Shown here: positions 36,215 to 44,606 of the stretch, in pieces
Layout: the number at the start of each line of letters is the position of its first letter
How positions within the stretch are numbered: the stretch's first letter is position 1
NCBI RefSeq assembly: GCF_018129085.1
Contig: NZ_JAAGBB010000031.1
Span: 1 to 64,000 of the forward strand
Direction of reading: 5' to 3'
Length of the DNA: 64,000 nucleotides
DNA from: Plastoroseomonas hellenica
GTDB lineage: Bacteria > Pseudomonadota > Alphaproteobacteria > Acetobacterales > Acetobacteraceae
Made by a program: the position numbers and the translations under genes
The notes under the pieces: model-generated
Databases searched by the model: none
Told to the model about the DNA's origin: nothing
The model's input: the letters and a program-made list of their open reading frames with translations, nothing else

Positions 36215-36960
36215 GGCAGGCTGAGACTTGGGTGATCCTTGGCGCATCGTCGGGGGTTGGCCGCGCGCTGGCCAGAGAAGTCGCTGCCCGGCTGTCCGCC
36301 AAGATCATCCTGGCAGGCCGCGATCTTCACGACCTGGAAGACACCGCGACCGATCTCCGCATCCGGCACGGTGTCGATGCGGAGGTGATTGGCTTCGACG
36401 CGGCAGCACCCGACACCCACGCCGAATTCGCGGCACGCACGACGCGGCGGGCAGAAGGCCTGATCACGGTATGCTTCCTGAGCGCGATCATGCCAGCGCA
36501 GGACGCGGTTGAGGTGCAGCCGACGCTGGCGGCAGAGATGGTGATGGTCAATCTCGCTGGAGCCATGGTCGTCCTCCTGCATCTCGCAAACGCTCTCGAG
36601 AAACGGCGCGGGGGCCGAGTGGTCGTCGTCGGGTCGGTCGCCGGGGATCGCGGCCGGCGCAAGAACTTCGCCTATGGTGCGAGCAAGGCAGGGCTGCACG
36701 CCTTCACGGAAGGGTTGGCGGCGAGGCTGCGACCGCAAGGCATCCTGGTCACCCTCATCAAGCCGGGACCACTCGACACGAGCATGACCTGGGGCTTACC
36801 CGAAAGTGGATTAGCTCTGGATCCGCGCCGCGCCGCGGGAGCCATCCTGCGCGCGACGCTCCGGGGGCGCGGCACCGCCTATGTCCCAGCCATCTGGGGG
36901 CCGATCATGACCGCTATCCGGATGATTCCAGCCGCGATCTTCAGGCGGCTAAGGTTTTGA
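36211..36960 (+). CDS. DprE2-like short-chain dehydrogenase
   Basis: A 249-residue SDR. The cofactor site is GASSGVG at 11-17 and the catalytic residues are Ser142, Tyr155 and Lys159 (YGASK). Partnered with the upstream DprE1-like oxidase by a 4-bp overlap, it should reduce the 2-keto intermediate to polyprenyl-phospho-arabinose. The C-terminal part has a hydrophobic helix (PIMTAIRMIPAAIF), suggesting membrane association, as in DprE2. Its TGA overlaps the TTG start of the membrane protein gene. Confidence 0.85.
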   Translation: MRQAETWVILGASSGVGRALAREVAARLSAKIILAGRDLHDLEDTATDLRIRHGVDAEVIGFDAAAPDTHAEFAARTTRRAEGLITVCFLSAIMPAQDAVEVQPTLAAEMVMVNLAGAMVVLLHLANALEKRRGGRVVVVGSVAGDRGRRKNFAYGASKAGLHAFTEGLAARLRPQGILVTLIKPGPLDTSMTWGLPESGLALDPRRAAGAILRATLRGRGTAYVPAIWGPIMTAIRMIPAAIFRRLRF

Positions 36961-38543
36961 GTACAGCGCCTCCAATGCGACGCGGCTCACGGCTCGACGG
37001 AAAGCCGGAGCCGCAGCCAGACCCGCCGATTTCCGCATCTGCCGAGACACGCCGAGGCCCGATCTTCTCGCGGCTGGACCTTGCAGCCGCAGGCGGCCTC
37101 GTCCTCGCCGTCATGGCGGCCCTCGCACTCTTGCTGGGCGACCTCTTTCCCTTGACGGAGTTTCGCGATTGGAGCCCCGCACTGATCGAAGGTTGGGTGG
37201 GAACCGATGCGGCAGGGCTACTTTGGCAGGGCTTTACCCGACAGATCGCCTACGCGCGCACCCTCCCGCTCGCCTATGCGGCGGCGGCGAACGGGACCTG
37301 CGGGCCGGCGCCGCTGTGCCTCAACCTCGCCGTCTCCCTGCCGGTCGCACTGAGCGCTGGCTTATTCTATCTTCTGGCCCGCCGGCTTGGCGCCCATGCC
37401 TTCCTCGCCGGCATCGGCGTGGTGTTCTGGCTACTGTCCGCGCCAGTCGCCCAGGCCTTGACTTGGCAGGCGACGATCCTCGACCGGATGGCACTGCTAT
37501 TTATCCTGGCAAGCATCCTCGTCTATCTGCGCTTCACGGCAACGCCGCTCGGCAAGACGCAGCTCGTCATGTGCAACCTCGCAGTGGGCGCTCTGACCGC
37601 GGCCGCCCTGATGTCCAAAGAGGTTGCATTTCCCTTGCCGGCCATTCTGTTGCTGTTCGGGCTGGCCGAGACTGGTCACCGTGCCGCGCGACTACGCCGC
37701 CTGTCCGCGCTCGGGCTGCCGCTGGCCTATGGACTGTTTGTCGCGGTCACGTACCTCCGTGACTATATGAGTATAGCTCCGGCCTGGGCGGACCACACGC
37801 TCGGCGGCGATATCGTGGCCAATGCCATCTCCTTCGCATCGAGCCTCGTGCCCGTGGCAGATCGGCCAGGCAAGGCGCTGATCGTGGGGCTGCTGATGCT
37901 CGCCGCATTCGGCATCTGCTATGGTTGGGTGGTGCGCGGGCCGCGCACGACCGGAGAGCATAGCGCCCAGGCCCGGGCGGCCGCGGTGCTGCTTCTCGCC
38001 GGGCTCGCGCTTGCAGTGCCGGCGTTGCGCACCCGCTTTGCCTGGCCGTTCTACTTCTACGCGTCACATGCCGTCCTCACGTTGAGCTATGTCGTCCTTG
38101 CCAGCGCGGTGGCGAAGCGATTGCCGGGCCGCGGCTGGGAATGGCCGGCCCTTGCGGGGGCGGCGATGGCGCTGCTCCTCATGGCAGGGCTTTTCCTGAC
38201 CAATGGCATCGCCGTCTATAGAGGTGGGCTCATCGCATCCGACAATTTTCGCCACGCGCTGGCGCGGTTACGCGCGCTGACGCCGACGGGGAGCGATGTC
38301 GTGGTCGCCGTGCTCACGCCGGCGGCCTTCCCGCCGCACATGTTCGTTGATGGAAGCCTTCGCGGTCTCTGGCGGTACATCGCGCCGGACACAGCCGCGG
38401 GGATCCATTCCGAGAACCGCGTTTCGCTGATCTTTGGCCTCGCGTGTCCCGACACGCCGTGGCGCTACTGCCTCCGCTTCGATCAGATGATGAACCTGAC
38501 GGAGCTCAGAGCCACGCCTGAGCCGGCAGGACAACGAGATTAG
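36957..38543 (+). CDS. Polytopic membrane protein, probable GT-C glycosyltransferase
   Basis: A 528-residue inner-membrane protein with about 10-12 predicted hydrophobic helices between residues 45 and 410, followed by a C-terminal periplasmic domain of about 110 residues. An acidic loop after the first helix (EFRDWSP) resembles the region where GT-C enzymes hold catalytic carboxylates. TTG 36957 overlaps the SDR stop; ATG 36975 is an alternative start. Its position directly after DprE1/DprE2-like genes suggests it transfers a lipid-linked arabinose to the glycan. The family is assigned from topology and context rather than strong motifs. Confidence 0.75.
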   Translation: MSTAPPMRRGSRLDGKPEPQPDPPISASAETRRGPIFSRLDLAAAGGLVLAVMAALALLLGDLFPLTEFRDWSPALIEGWVGTDAAGLLWQGFTRQIAYARTLPLAYAAAANGTCGPAPLCLNLAVSLPVALSAGLFYLLARRLGAHAFLAGIGVVFWLLSAPVAQALTWQATILDRMALLFILASILVYLRFTATPLGKTQLVMCNLAVGALTAAALMSKEVAFPLPAILLLFGLAETGHRAARLRRLSALGLPLAYGLFVAVTYLRDYMSIAPAWADHTLGGDIVANAISFASSLVPVADRPGKALIVGLLMLAAFGICYGWVVRGPRTTGEHSAQARAAAVLLLAGLALAVPALRTRFAWPFYFYASHAVLTLSYVVLASAVAKRLPGRGWEWPALAGAAMALLLMAGLFLTNGIAVYRGGLIASDNFRHALARLRALTPTGSDVVVAVLTPAAFPPHMFVDGSLRGLWRYIAPDTAAGIHSENRVSLIFGLACPDTPWRYCLRFDQMMNLTELRATPEPAGQRD

Positions 38544-38869
38544 CCAGACGCCGGATCTGTCCTTGCCTTGAGAACGGCGCGAAGCCTGAGTCGCTGAAAC
38601 GGCACCTGATCGCTGCGGTCGGAGCCTGCACCTCGGCGACAGCGTCGACGTCGAATTTGCCACCTGGCAGCAGAAAAGCCGCGCGGAGCTCGTTTGCCAG
38701 TGGCGGGAAAACCTCCAGCCCGGCCGGGGCGAGCGCGGCCCTAGCAGTCCATCTCGCGTCAGCGCCGCCGCAAGCAGCCCCGCCAGGGCGCCGGAAAACA
38801 CCTTGCGGGCTTTCGCAGCGGGCCGCTCCACGATAAGCCCCGACGGTCCCTATCAGGGGGTCTATATAC
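38544..38869 (+). other. Intergenic region, possible decayed minus-strand frame
   Basis: A minus-strand frame ending at 38506 and running to about 38760 has a plausible protein-like tail (AAFLLPGGKFDVDAVAEV), but no start or family was found and it overlaps the end of the membrane protein gene. TATATAC and a GGGGG box lie just before ATG 38870. Confidence 0.35.
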
Positions 38870-39088
38870 ATGCCGCCGCGCTGGCAGCGCTGGCTCCCCT
38901 TCGACATGGAAAAACCCACGGTCGCGGAGCTGGCACGCACGGAAACGCGCGAGGTGCTGGACAGCAGCTGGGTTTTCGAGCGGGCTGCGGCCGACGAGGG
39001 CGGCGGCGTCATCTGGAGGCTTGTGAATGGCTACGTCAGGGTCGGGTACGGAGCGCGCTTCCACGCATCCCAAACCCGCCTGCCATAG
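38870..39088 (+). CDS. Small hypothetical protein, 72 residues
   Basis: A 72-residue frame starting at ATG 38870, with a GGGGG box and a TATATA stretch upstream; ATG 38906 is an alternative start. The C-terminal half (SSWVFERAAADEGGG, then VIWRLVNGYVRVGYGARFH) has beta-hairpin-like alternation typical of a small folded domain. No family is recognised, and no signal peptide is visible. Confidence 0.42.
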   Translation: MPPRWQRWLPFDMEKPTVAELARTETREVLDSSWVFERAAADEGGGVIWRLVNGYVRVGYGARFHASQTRLP

Positions 39089-39275
39089 AATCGCCGCCGA
39101 GCCGATGAGGCCCGCGTCCCCCCTCAAACGCGCGGCTGCTCCATCCTCGCGATGAACACCAAGAGCAGCTCCTCACTCGGCGCATCACGTCATGCCATCG
39201 CCTTCGAGACCAGCCCCCACGGCTCGTCCAGATAGTCGTGTGCAGTTCAGCCAACCATGCCGAATCGAGGTGTCC

Positions 39276-39584
39276 ATGAGGATCGCGCTCTTCCGCAGGA
39301 GACCTCTCACGAAGGCCGGCAGGTTCATGGCGATGACCCCGGCTCAGACTTGGCAGATGCGTGCCCAGTCAGTCGCAATCGCGGTCGCGCTGTACTTCGC
39401 CCTCCGGCCGGTAACGTGGATCGATTATCTCTGGCCGTATGGCGTCGTGTTGTTCGTATTCTATTGGGCCAATCGGCTGCTCTGGAGGCTTTACGCCATC
39501 TGGAAGAACGGCAAGCTCGTGGGGCTGCACCTCTACGTCGCGGGGAAGCGAGCACCTGCCGCCCCACAGCAGCCAGAGGATTGA
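39276..39584 (+). CDS. Small membrane protein with a basic N terminus
   Basis: A 102-residue protein with a basic N-terminal tail, then two closely spaced hydrophobic segments (about SVAIAVALYFAL and YLWPYGVVLFVFYWANRLLW) and a basic C-terminal tail. The topology is probably two helices in the inner membrane with both ends in the cytoplasm. ATG 39276 was chosen because the charged start fits; an upstream frame extension lacks support. Function unknown. Confidence 0.55.
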   Translation: MRIALFRRRPLTKAGRFMAMTPAQTWQMRAQSVAIAVALYFALRPVTWIDYLWPYGVVLFVFYWANRLLWRLYAIWKNGKLVGLHLYVAGKRAPAAPQQPED

Positions 39585-39766
39585 AGCGCCTCCGGAAAAC
39601 CCGATGCCTCCCAAGCTTCCAGTGAGTTGAAACGGAGCTGCCGGCCAGGAATGGAAACCACCCTGTTCCGAATCAGCCAATACGGTCACGATTGGGCTTG
39701 TCGAAGGGGAGCAGCACTGTTGCGGGAGCCGGCGCTGCACCTTTGACCACGATCTCGGAGCCCCAC

Positions 39767-40693
39767 TCATCGTCGGCCGGCGAACCGCTCTATCGCAATT
39801 GGCAATATCGCAACCTGCCATAGACACGGGCCATATATCCCGGATCGGTTAGAAGAAGGGGGCTTGGTCGCCATCGACCAGGCGAAGCCGCTGCACCAGC
39901 GGCCCCGGGAGTAGTCATGGCCGTACCGAGCGGCGGTCTCGTTTAGCGCGCCGCCGGCTGATCGACGTCCTGGGCCCAGGGCGACGAGACCGTCATCCCG
40001 CAAGAGCTGGCCCGGCGCAGCGGAGCAGCAGCCATCGCTCAGGACGAGGCTGTGGGTGACGAAGTAGGCTCCGATCTGCTCGGCAGGCATCGGCCTGCCG
40101 GTGTGATAGCCCTGGATCTCCTGGCAGCCCTGGTCACGCAGCAGCGCCTCCTCATGCGCAGCCTCAACGCCTTCGGCATTGGAGCGGATGCCGAGCGAAT
40201 GGCAGAGCGCCAGGACCGCGCTGACAATCGCCGCCGCGTCTTCCCCCTTCGCCAGCTCATGTACGAAGGACCGGTCGATCTTGATCTTGTCGAAGCGGAA
40301 CTTCAGCAGATAACCGAGGCTCGAATAGCCGGTGCCGAAATCGTCCATCGCCAGCGAGACGCCGAGCGCCCGCAGCCTGCCGAGGGTGACGAGCGTCTCA
40401 TCCGTGTCGGTCAGCAGGATGCCTTCGGTCACCTCCAGCTCCAGGCGCCCGGGCTCGAGCCCGGACGCCAGCAAGGCCTGCTGCACGCGTTCCACGAAAG
40501 CCGCCTCGCGGAACTGGATTGGGGAGACATTCACCGCGACCCGCAGCGGGGCCGGCCATTCCGTCGCCTGGCTGCAGGCTTGGCGCAGCACCCAGTCCCC
40601 GATCGGGATGATGAGCCCGGTCTCCTCGGCAAGCGGGATGAACGCCTCCGGCAGGACGTCGCCCCGCGTCTCGTGGCGCCAGCGTATCAGCGT
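39767..40693 (-). pseudogene. 5'-truncated EAL-domain (c-di-GMP phosphodiesterase) remnant
   Basis: The frame opens right after a TGA at 40694-40696 and begins with LIRWRHETRGDVLPEAFIPL, that is at the third residue of the EAL signature, so the Glu and Ala of the motif and everything N-terminal are missing. The rest of the domain is well kept: VNVSPIQFRE, LELEVTEG, MDDFGTGYSSLGYL, KIDRSFV and QGYHTGRPMP. The C terminus then runs into about 90 unrelated codons. Without the catalytic Glu and the dimer interface it cannot be an active phosphodiesterase. Confidence 0.75.
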
Positions 40694-40770
40694 TCAGGAC
40701 GCGCCGGCGGCCCTTCTCGTACGGCCAGACCTAAGCAGGCGGCACGGCCGGTGTGTTTCTCCGTGCACCA

Positions 40771-40992
40771 TTACTCCCCAGCTGGTTTGAGAATGAGCCT
40801 TCCACCGTGAAGCCAGCGCATCTGGCCGCGCGCTGGATAGCGCGCCTGATGCTGGGTTCGGATGGTGTCGAGCTGGAAGGGCATGCCCTGCAGCATCAGG
40901 GTGGCGCCACGGGCGTCGTAGACGAGGCACCGGACCCGGGTCAGCCCACCGCCCTCAAATCCCCTCGGCGCAGGGCTCATGCCAAGACGCAT
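40771..40992 (-). CDS. Small hypothetical protein, low confidence
   Basis: A 73-residue frame from ATG 40992. The middle (RVRCLVYDARGATLML) has an alternating beta-like pattern and the C terminus is basic. There is no recognisable family and no strong ribosome binding site. It could be the tail of a decayed gene. Confidence 0.33.
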   Translation of the reverse strand: MRLGMSPAPRGFEGGGLTRVRCLVYDARGATLMLQGMPFQLDTIRTQHQARYPARGQMRWLHGGRLILKPAGE

Positions 40993-41404
40993 ATGCGGCG
41001 AGGATCGCTTTGCAGGTCGCCGCGGCAGGGGCCGCGGACGCGCCATGGCCGCCCTTGTGGCTTCGCGCGCTGGAGGTTTGGCCATACGTTCAACGGCCGC
41101 TCTGGGTCGGCCGGCCGCGTGACCAGATAGCCGAATAGCCGATTGGGATCGCGACCTGCGGATCCTCGAGCGCGGCGACCAGGACGCGAAGGGAGCGCCA
41201 GCCGAGGCGGCGGACGGGCCATGCGCAGATCTTGTTAGTCTGCCGCGCCGGGAGAAGGGATCGCAGCCGCTGCACGATCGAAGCGGGCGGCGAGCTGGGG
41301 CAAGAGTTCCAGCAGGTCCTTCACCTCGGCCAGGACGTGGCGGGTCGTCAGCGTGATCGCTACGGCGACTGCCGTCCCCGGGGCGGCAACGATTTCTGCC
41401 CCTC

Positions 41405-41665
41405 TCACGGCAGCCGCCTTGGCGGGCGGCTGAGCATGATCGTATTGAAGCCGAGCGAATGGGCGATGCTCCACAGCCATTCCTCCGCCCCCGCCTCAGA
41501 ACCGAACGTCCTGACCCCGTGCTTGGTATCTTCACCATCCACGCCCTGCTTCCGGATTACGAAGGAAGCTCGCCACGATCCCGGCTCGGGTTCCTCAATG
41601 CTGGCCTCGAAGCTGGTATCGTCGCTCGCTGCGAACAGGGGTTCCTTGGCCACGGCCATCTCCAT
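41405..41665 (-). CDS. Small hypothetical protein, 86 residues
   Basis: An 86-residue acidic protein starting at ATG 41665. It reads as a compact alpha/beta domain: SWRASFVIRKQG, a turn with DGEDTKHG, then a helix AGAEEWLWSIAHSLGF. No signal peptide or membrane segment. It is divergent from the shortened ExoD-like gene. Family not recognised, but the amino-acid pattern is that of a true coding region. Confidence 0.55.
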   Translation of the reverse strand: MEMAVAKEPLFAASDDTSFEASIEEPEPGSWRASFVIRKQGVDGEDTKHGVRTFGSEAGAEEWLWSIAHSLGFNTIMLSRPPRRLP

Positions 41666-41777
41666 TCACGTACAGCGCGGCTTCGAAGCCTTCGAGGCAG
41701 CGCCTCGCGGCCGGCGCAGTCGGTCAGATCAGGCGTCCGAAACCCACGAGCCCCGAGCAAAGTTGCTACTCGGCCAT

Positions 41778-42278
41778 GTGCCGTCCGGCACGGCTGACGC
41801 GACGCTGGAGGCACTGGTGAGGCACGAGCCGACATCTGCCGTATTCGGCGCGATGCTGAGCGACATCGGTCCGACGCCCATCACGCTCGATCACGTGCTC
41901 CACAAGCCAATATCCCCGCGAAGCCTCGCCCAGCGGCGGTTCGAGCCACGCCGCCTGCGGGCGATCGTAACCCGTGTTGTGCCCGTCCTGCGCTGGCTTG
42001 AGCGAATTGTCCGGCCGCGCTGGACCACACCGTTCCAGACGACGAAGCGCGTGGTCGGGGCCGCAGTCGCTCTTCTTGCACTGGCTTTGCTGGTGCCGGT
42101 GCCGCTCAGCAACTTGGTACCGGCAGTCGCTATGGGCTTGGTCGCAATCGCCTACGTGGAAGAAGACGGTTTGCTGCTGAGCGTCGCACTCATGATCGTG
42201 GCCGTTCTGCTCGCAACGGGCGGACTCCTCCTGTGGGAGGCCGCCAGCACGACTGGCTGGATCGAAAGCGCGTTTTAG
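41778..42278 (+). CDS. ExoD-family membrane protein, internally deleted
   Basis: From GTG 41778 the frame gives 166 residues. The C-terminal two thirds match ExoD (exopolysaccharide synthesis) proteins: RIVRPRWTTPFQTTKRVVG, then hydrophobic segments with VPLSNLVPA and YVEEDGLLL. The N terminus keeps a short piece (TLEALVRHE) but lacks the usual block of about 60 residues containing G-E-R-x-F-G and the first membrane segment. It is therefore either an internally deleted variant or a pseudogene. ExoD proteins affect exopolysaccharide production by an unclear mechanism. Confidence 0.55.
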   Translation: MPSGTADATLEALVRHEPTSAVFGAMLSDIGPTPITLDHVLHKPISPRSLAQRRFEPRRLRAIVTRVVPVLRWLERIVRPRWTTPFQTTKRVVGAAVALLALALLVPVPLSNLVPAVAMGLVAIAYVEEDGLLLSVALMIVAVLLATGGLLLWEAASTTGWIESAF

Positions 42279-42344
42279 TTGCCTCGCCCCGTTCCGGCTA
42301 ACATCGCGCAGCCGCCTCCGCCCCAGGCAGGCGTCCTCTAAGCG

Positions 42345-42597
42345 TGCTCGCCCTTGGCGCTCGCCAAAGTAGTCCACTGCCTATTGCGCGTTTGAGACGG
42401 CAGTGAAGATTGCGAGTTGTCGCCCTTCAGCGCGCTTAGCCAATCGGCAATGTAGCGCGCATGATCCGGGCGAGGCTCCAAAGCGAGGCGGAGATCGGTC
42501 GAGACGAAGGCCGCGCTAACGCGGCGACCACTTCTTCCATCGCATACCCCTGATCACCCCACCGCTTCACGCCGAAGCTCCGGTTCAGTCGTCGTGA
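42345..42597 (-). pseudogene. Decayed ArdC-type (DUF1738) antirestriction protein fragment
   Basis: On the minus strand, LNRSFGVKRWGDQGYAMEEV leads in one frame, AAFVSTDLRLALEPRPDHAR and YIADWLSALKGDN in a second, and AIFTAVSNAQ, a TAG stop (42383-42381), then AVDYFGERQG in a third. Together these match the C-terminal domain of ArdC-like antirestriction proteins carried by alphaproteobacterial plasmids. Two frameshifts and one stop make it a clear pseudogene. The N-terminal domain is absent. Confidence 0.68.
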
Positions 42598-42867
42598 AAG
42601 CAGCATGGAAGCGGGCTCCGCCACCGGCGCCCGAAGGACATGGCCTGCACGAAGTCTGTCGGCGCCTGCCTAGAGAGCGGGTCGCGAAAGCCGGAAAATA
42701 GACATGCCGGACCCAAGGAGACGGTGGTCCCGCCGTATCGTCGTCTGCTCGGCGGTGCTCTGGAGAGGAACATCTGCAACCACTGACCGGCTGCGACCTT
42801 AGGTGGGAGCCCCGTCCGAAGTTTCCGCTGGCTAGGCACTCCTGGCAGGGGCTCGCTGGGAGGTTCC

Positions 42868-43071
42868 ATGCTCGATCTGCTGAAGTTGGCGGTCGCCTTC
42901 GGCATTGGCATCGGCACCGTCATGGTCGCCGTGGGTCTTGGCGCTGGGTACGCCGATCGCAGAAACCTCCCCTCAAAGCTCAAAGCGCGCGTGACGACCG
43001 TGTCCTGGCTCGGCGGGATAGCCCTCGCGGCCGGGATAGTGAGTTTGGTCTTTTGGCTCCTCGGCTGGTAG
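42868..43071 (+). CDS. Small two-helix membrane protein, 67 residues
   Basis: A 67-residue protein with two hydrophobic helices (about residues 5-27 and 45-66) joined by a basic loop, YADRRNLPSKLKAR. GGGAGG lies upstream of ATG 42868. The topology is probably a hairpin in the inner membrane. No family is recognised. Confidence 0.6.
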   Translation: MLDLLKLAVAFGIGIGTVMVAVGLGAGYADRRNLPSKLKARVTTVSWLGGIALAAGIVSLVFWLLGW

Positions 43072-43469
43072 GCGATCCGCCCGGACCCGGTAGACCACCT
43101 CTCCGCTCTTGGGCCCGACGAATGCTCAAACTGCTTCACAGCCGCCGGCTATGAGCCAGATTGAACGGCTCGCGCTCTAGACAACAGAGTCGCGTGGCCC
43201 TGCATGCGATCGGATGTGATATCCAGCGCCGTGCTCCAAAGGCTCATACCCCCGCCGGCGGCGCCGAGTGCCAGGTTCCGCGCGCAGCGGCACTAGCCGG
43301 ACTTCGGCGGCGCGATGGCTGCGCTCCACCGGCGTCCCGCCGCGGCGGTGACATCGCAGGGATCTTTGGCTGGCAGCTCCATGTGCGCTCGGCCAGGAAT
43401 GACAGCGATGCGCGTCACTTGACCGGCGTTAAGCTTTTTCCCTAGCGTCCAAATGTCCGGAGAACTGCC
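43072..43469 (+). other. Intergenic region, nothing recognised
   Basis: No supported gene on either strand. It should hold the promoter of the secreted repeat protein at 43470, but no clear -35/-10 pair was found. Confidence 0.45.
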
Positions 43470-43892
43470 ATGCAACGCATCATTGTCGCCCTCGGTGTCC
43501 TGTTGGGCAGCGTGACCGCGTCGACGGCTACTGATTTCACGGATCGGAACGGCCGATATGGCGGTACCGTCAGCCGGGGACCAGACGGCGCGGCCAACAT
43601 CTATGATCGCCAGGGTCGATACGTGGGCGGAAGGCAACGCGCTCCGAATGGCGGCACCACCCAGACCGACGCAGCGGGCCGCTACTCCGGGACAATCCAG
43701 CGCCGCCCAGACGGGACCACCACGCGCACGGATGCCGCCGGCCGGCATGCCGGCACCAGCCGGCCCGGCGCCAATGGCGGCACCGAGTTCTACGATGCCG
43801 CTGGACGATATGCGGGCCGCACGGTCCGCCGCCCGGATGGCACGACCGAGCGCTACGATGCGGGCGGGCGCTACATCGGCAGTAGCCGCTGA
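43470..43892 (+). CDS. Secreted protein made of GRY-type 21-23-residue repeats
   Basis: A 140-residue protein. A signal peptide (about residues 1-20) is followed by five and a half imperfect repeats with consensus (Y/T)-D-x-x-G-R-Y-x-G-x-x-x-R-x-P-D-G-T-T, each 21-23 residues long. Examples: DRQGRYVGG, DAAGRYSGT and DAGGRYIGS. The alternating turns and beta-like stretches resemble the short repeats of YD or RHS proteins, so a regular beta structure exported to the periplasm or surface is likely. The family is not recognised. The repeat is also visible at the DNA level. Confidence 0.75.
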   Translation: MQRIIVALGVLLGSVTASTATDFTDRNGRYGGTVSRGPDGAANIYDRQGRYVGGRQRAPNGGTTQTDAAGRYSGTIQRRPDGTTTRTDAAGRHAGTSRPGANGGTEFYDAAGRYAGRTVRRPDGTTERYDAGGRYIGSSR

Positions 43893-44011
43893 CGGCGACC
43901 TGGGAGCGTTACTCATGAACCGGGCAATGCAAATTGCATTCGCCCGGAGCACAGCGGATGGGGAATTGCCTACCTATAATCCCGGCTCTTCATCCTGACC
44001 TTCCCGCTTCG

Positions 44012-44228
44012 CTAGCCCGGATCCAGCCGGCGCACCTCATCGGCGCGGCTGAGCGCGTGATCCGCCCAGCCCAGCCGGTCCAGCCCCTCCGCCTCTTTCA
44101 GGCTGTCCAGCAGGTCGGACCGGCCGATCAGGCGCCGCACGATCAGGTGCACCAGCGGCACCTCCGCGTGCTCTTCCACGCGCTCGATGCGCCCTTCCGC
44201 AGCCGGCAGGCGGGAGGTCAGCAGCTAC
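44012..44228 (-). pseudogene. C-terminal fragment of error-prone DNA polymerase (DnaE2-like)
   Basis: About 70 minus-strand codons bounded by an upstream TAG and ending with TAG 44014-44012. The sequence EGRIERVEEHAEVPLVHLIV followed by RRLIGRSDLL matches the OB-fold tail of DnaE2/ImuC polymerases, which ends with H-L-I/V-V-x-R-L. The other 1000 residues of the polymerase are missing. No start codon with a ribosome binding site is present. Confidence 0.5.
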
Positions 44229-44476
44229 CGTCGGTCACGTAAGCCGATCTTGGCGTAGACGACCAGGTTGGCATCGCCGAATTCGCCCTCAACTGTGACG
44301 AAGACCACTCCTTCGCGGTCGCCGGTCGCTAGCGTGGCGCTACACGCCGCAGCGGCCACTGCGGTACAGTTCGTCGACTCGTTGGAGAGGATACCCTCCA
44401 GACTCAGGCGGCAGGCGTGCCGCAGGACGAATTCACCCGGAGGCGTCGAACTCCAACGAAGCGCTGACGGCGCCAC
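44225..44476 (-). pseudogene. Chimeric frame with a DNA-ligase-like segment
   Basis: An 83-codon frame whose N-terminal part (GEFVLRHACRLSLEGILS) resembles the G-E-x-x-F-R-H-A-C-x-L-G-L-E-G-I-V-S-K motif of ATP-dependent DNA ligases of the LigC/LigD group, but the motif's Lys and everything after it are lost. The rest (REGVVFVTVEGEFGDANLVV) looks protein-like but unrelated. It lies head to tail with the DnaE2-like fragment. It may be a fusion of two remnants or a small hypothetical gene. Confidence 0.35.
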
Positions 44477-44606
44477 GGGTCTACGGTTGCCTCAGTGAGA
44501 GGCTTGCGCACCGCGCCCGAACGTCAATGCAGGACTTGGGCGCATGCGCGGCGAAACCGAACTGAGCGGTTGACGTTGGAACAACCGTCCCAGCGAGGAG
44601 ACAGCC

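Noticed and set aside
38506-39012. A minus-strand frame of 168 codons
   Set aside because: The tail looks plausible, but it overlaps the membrane protein gene and the small gene at 38870 and has no ribosome binding site.
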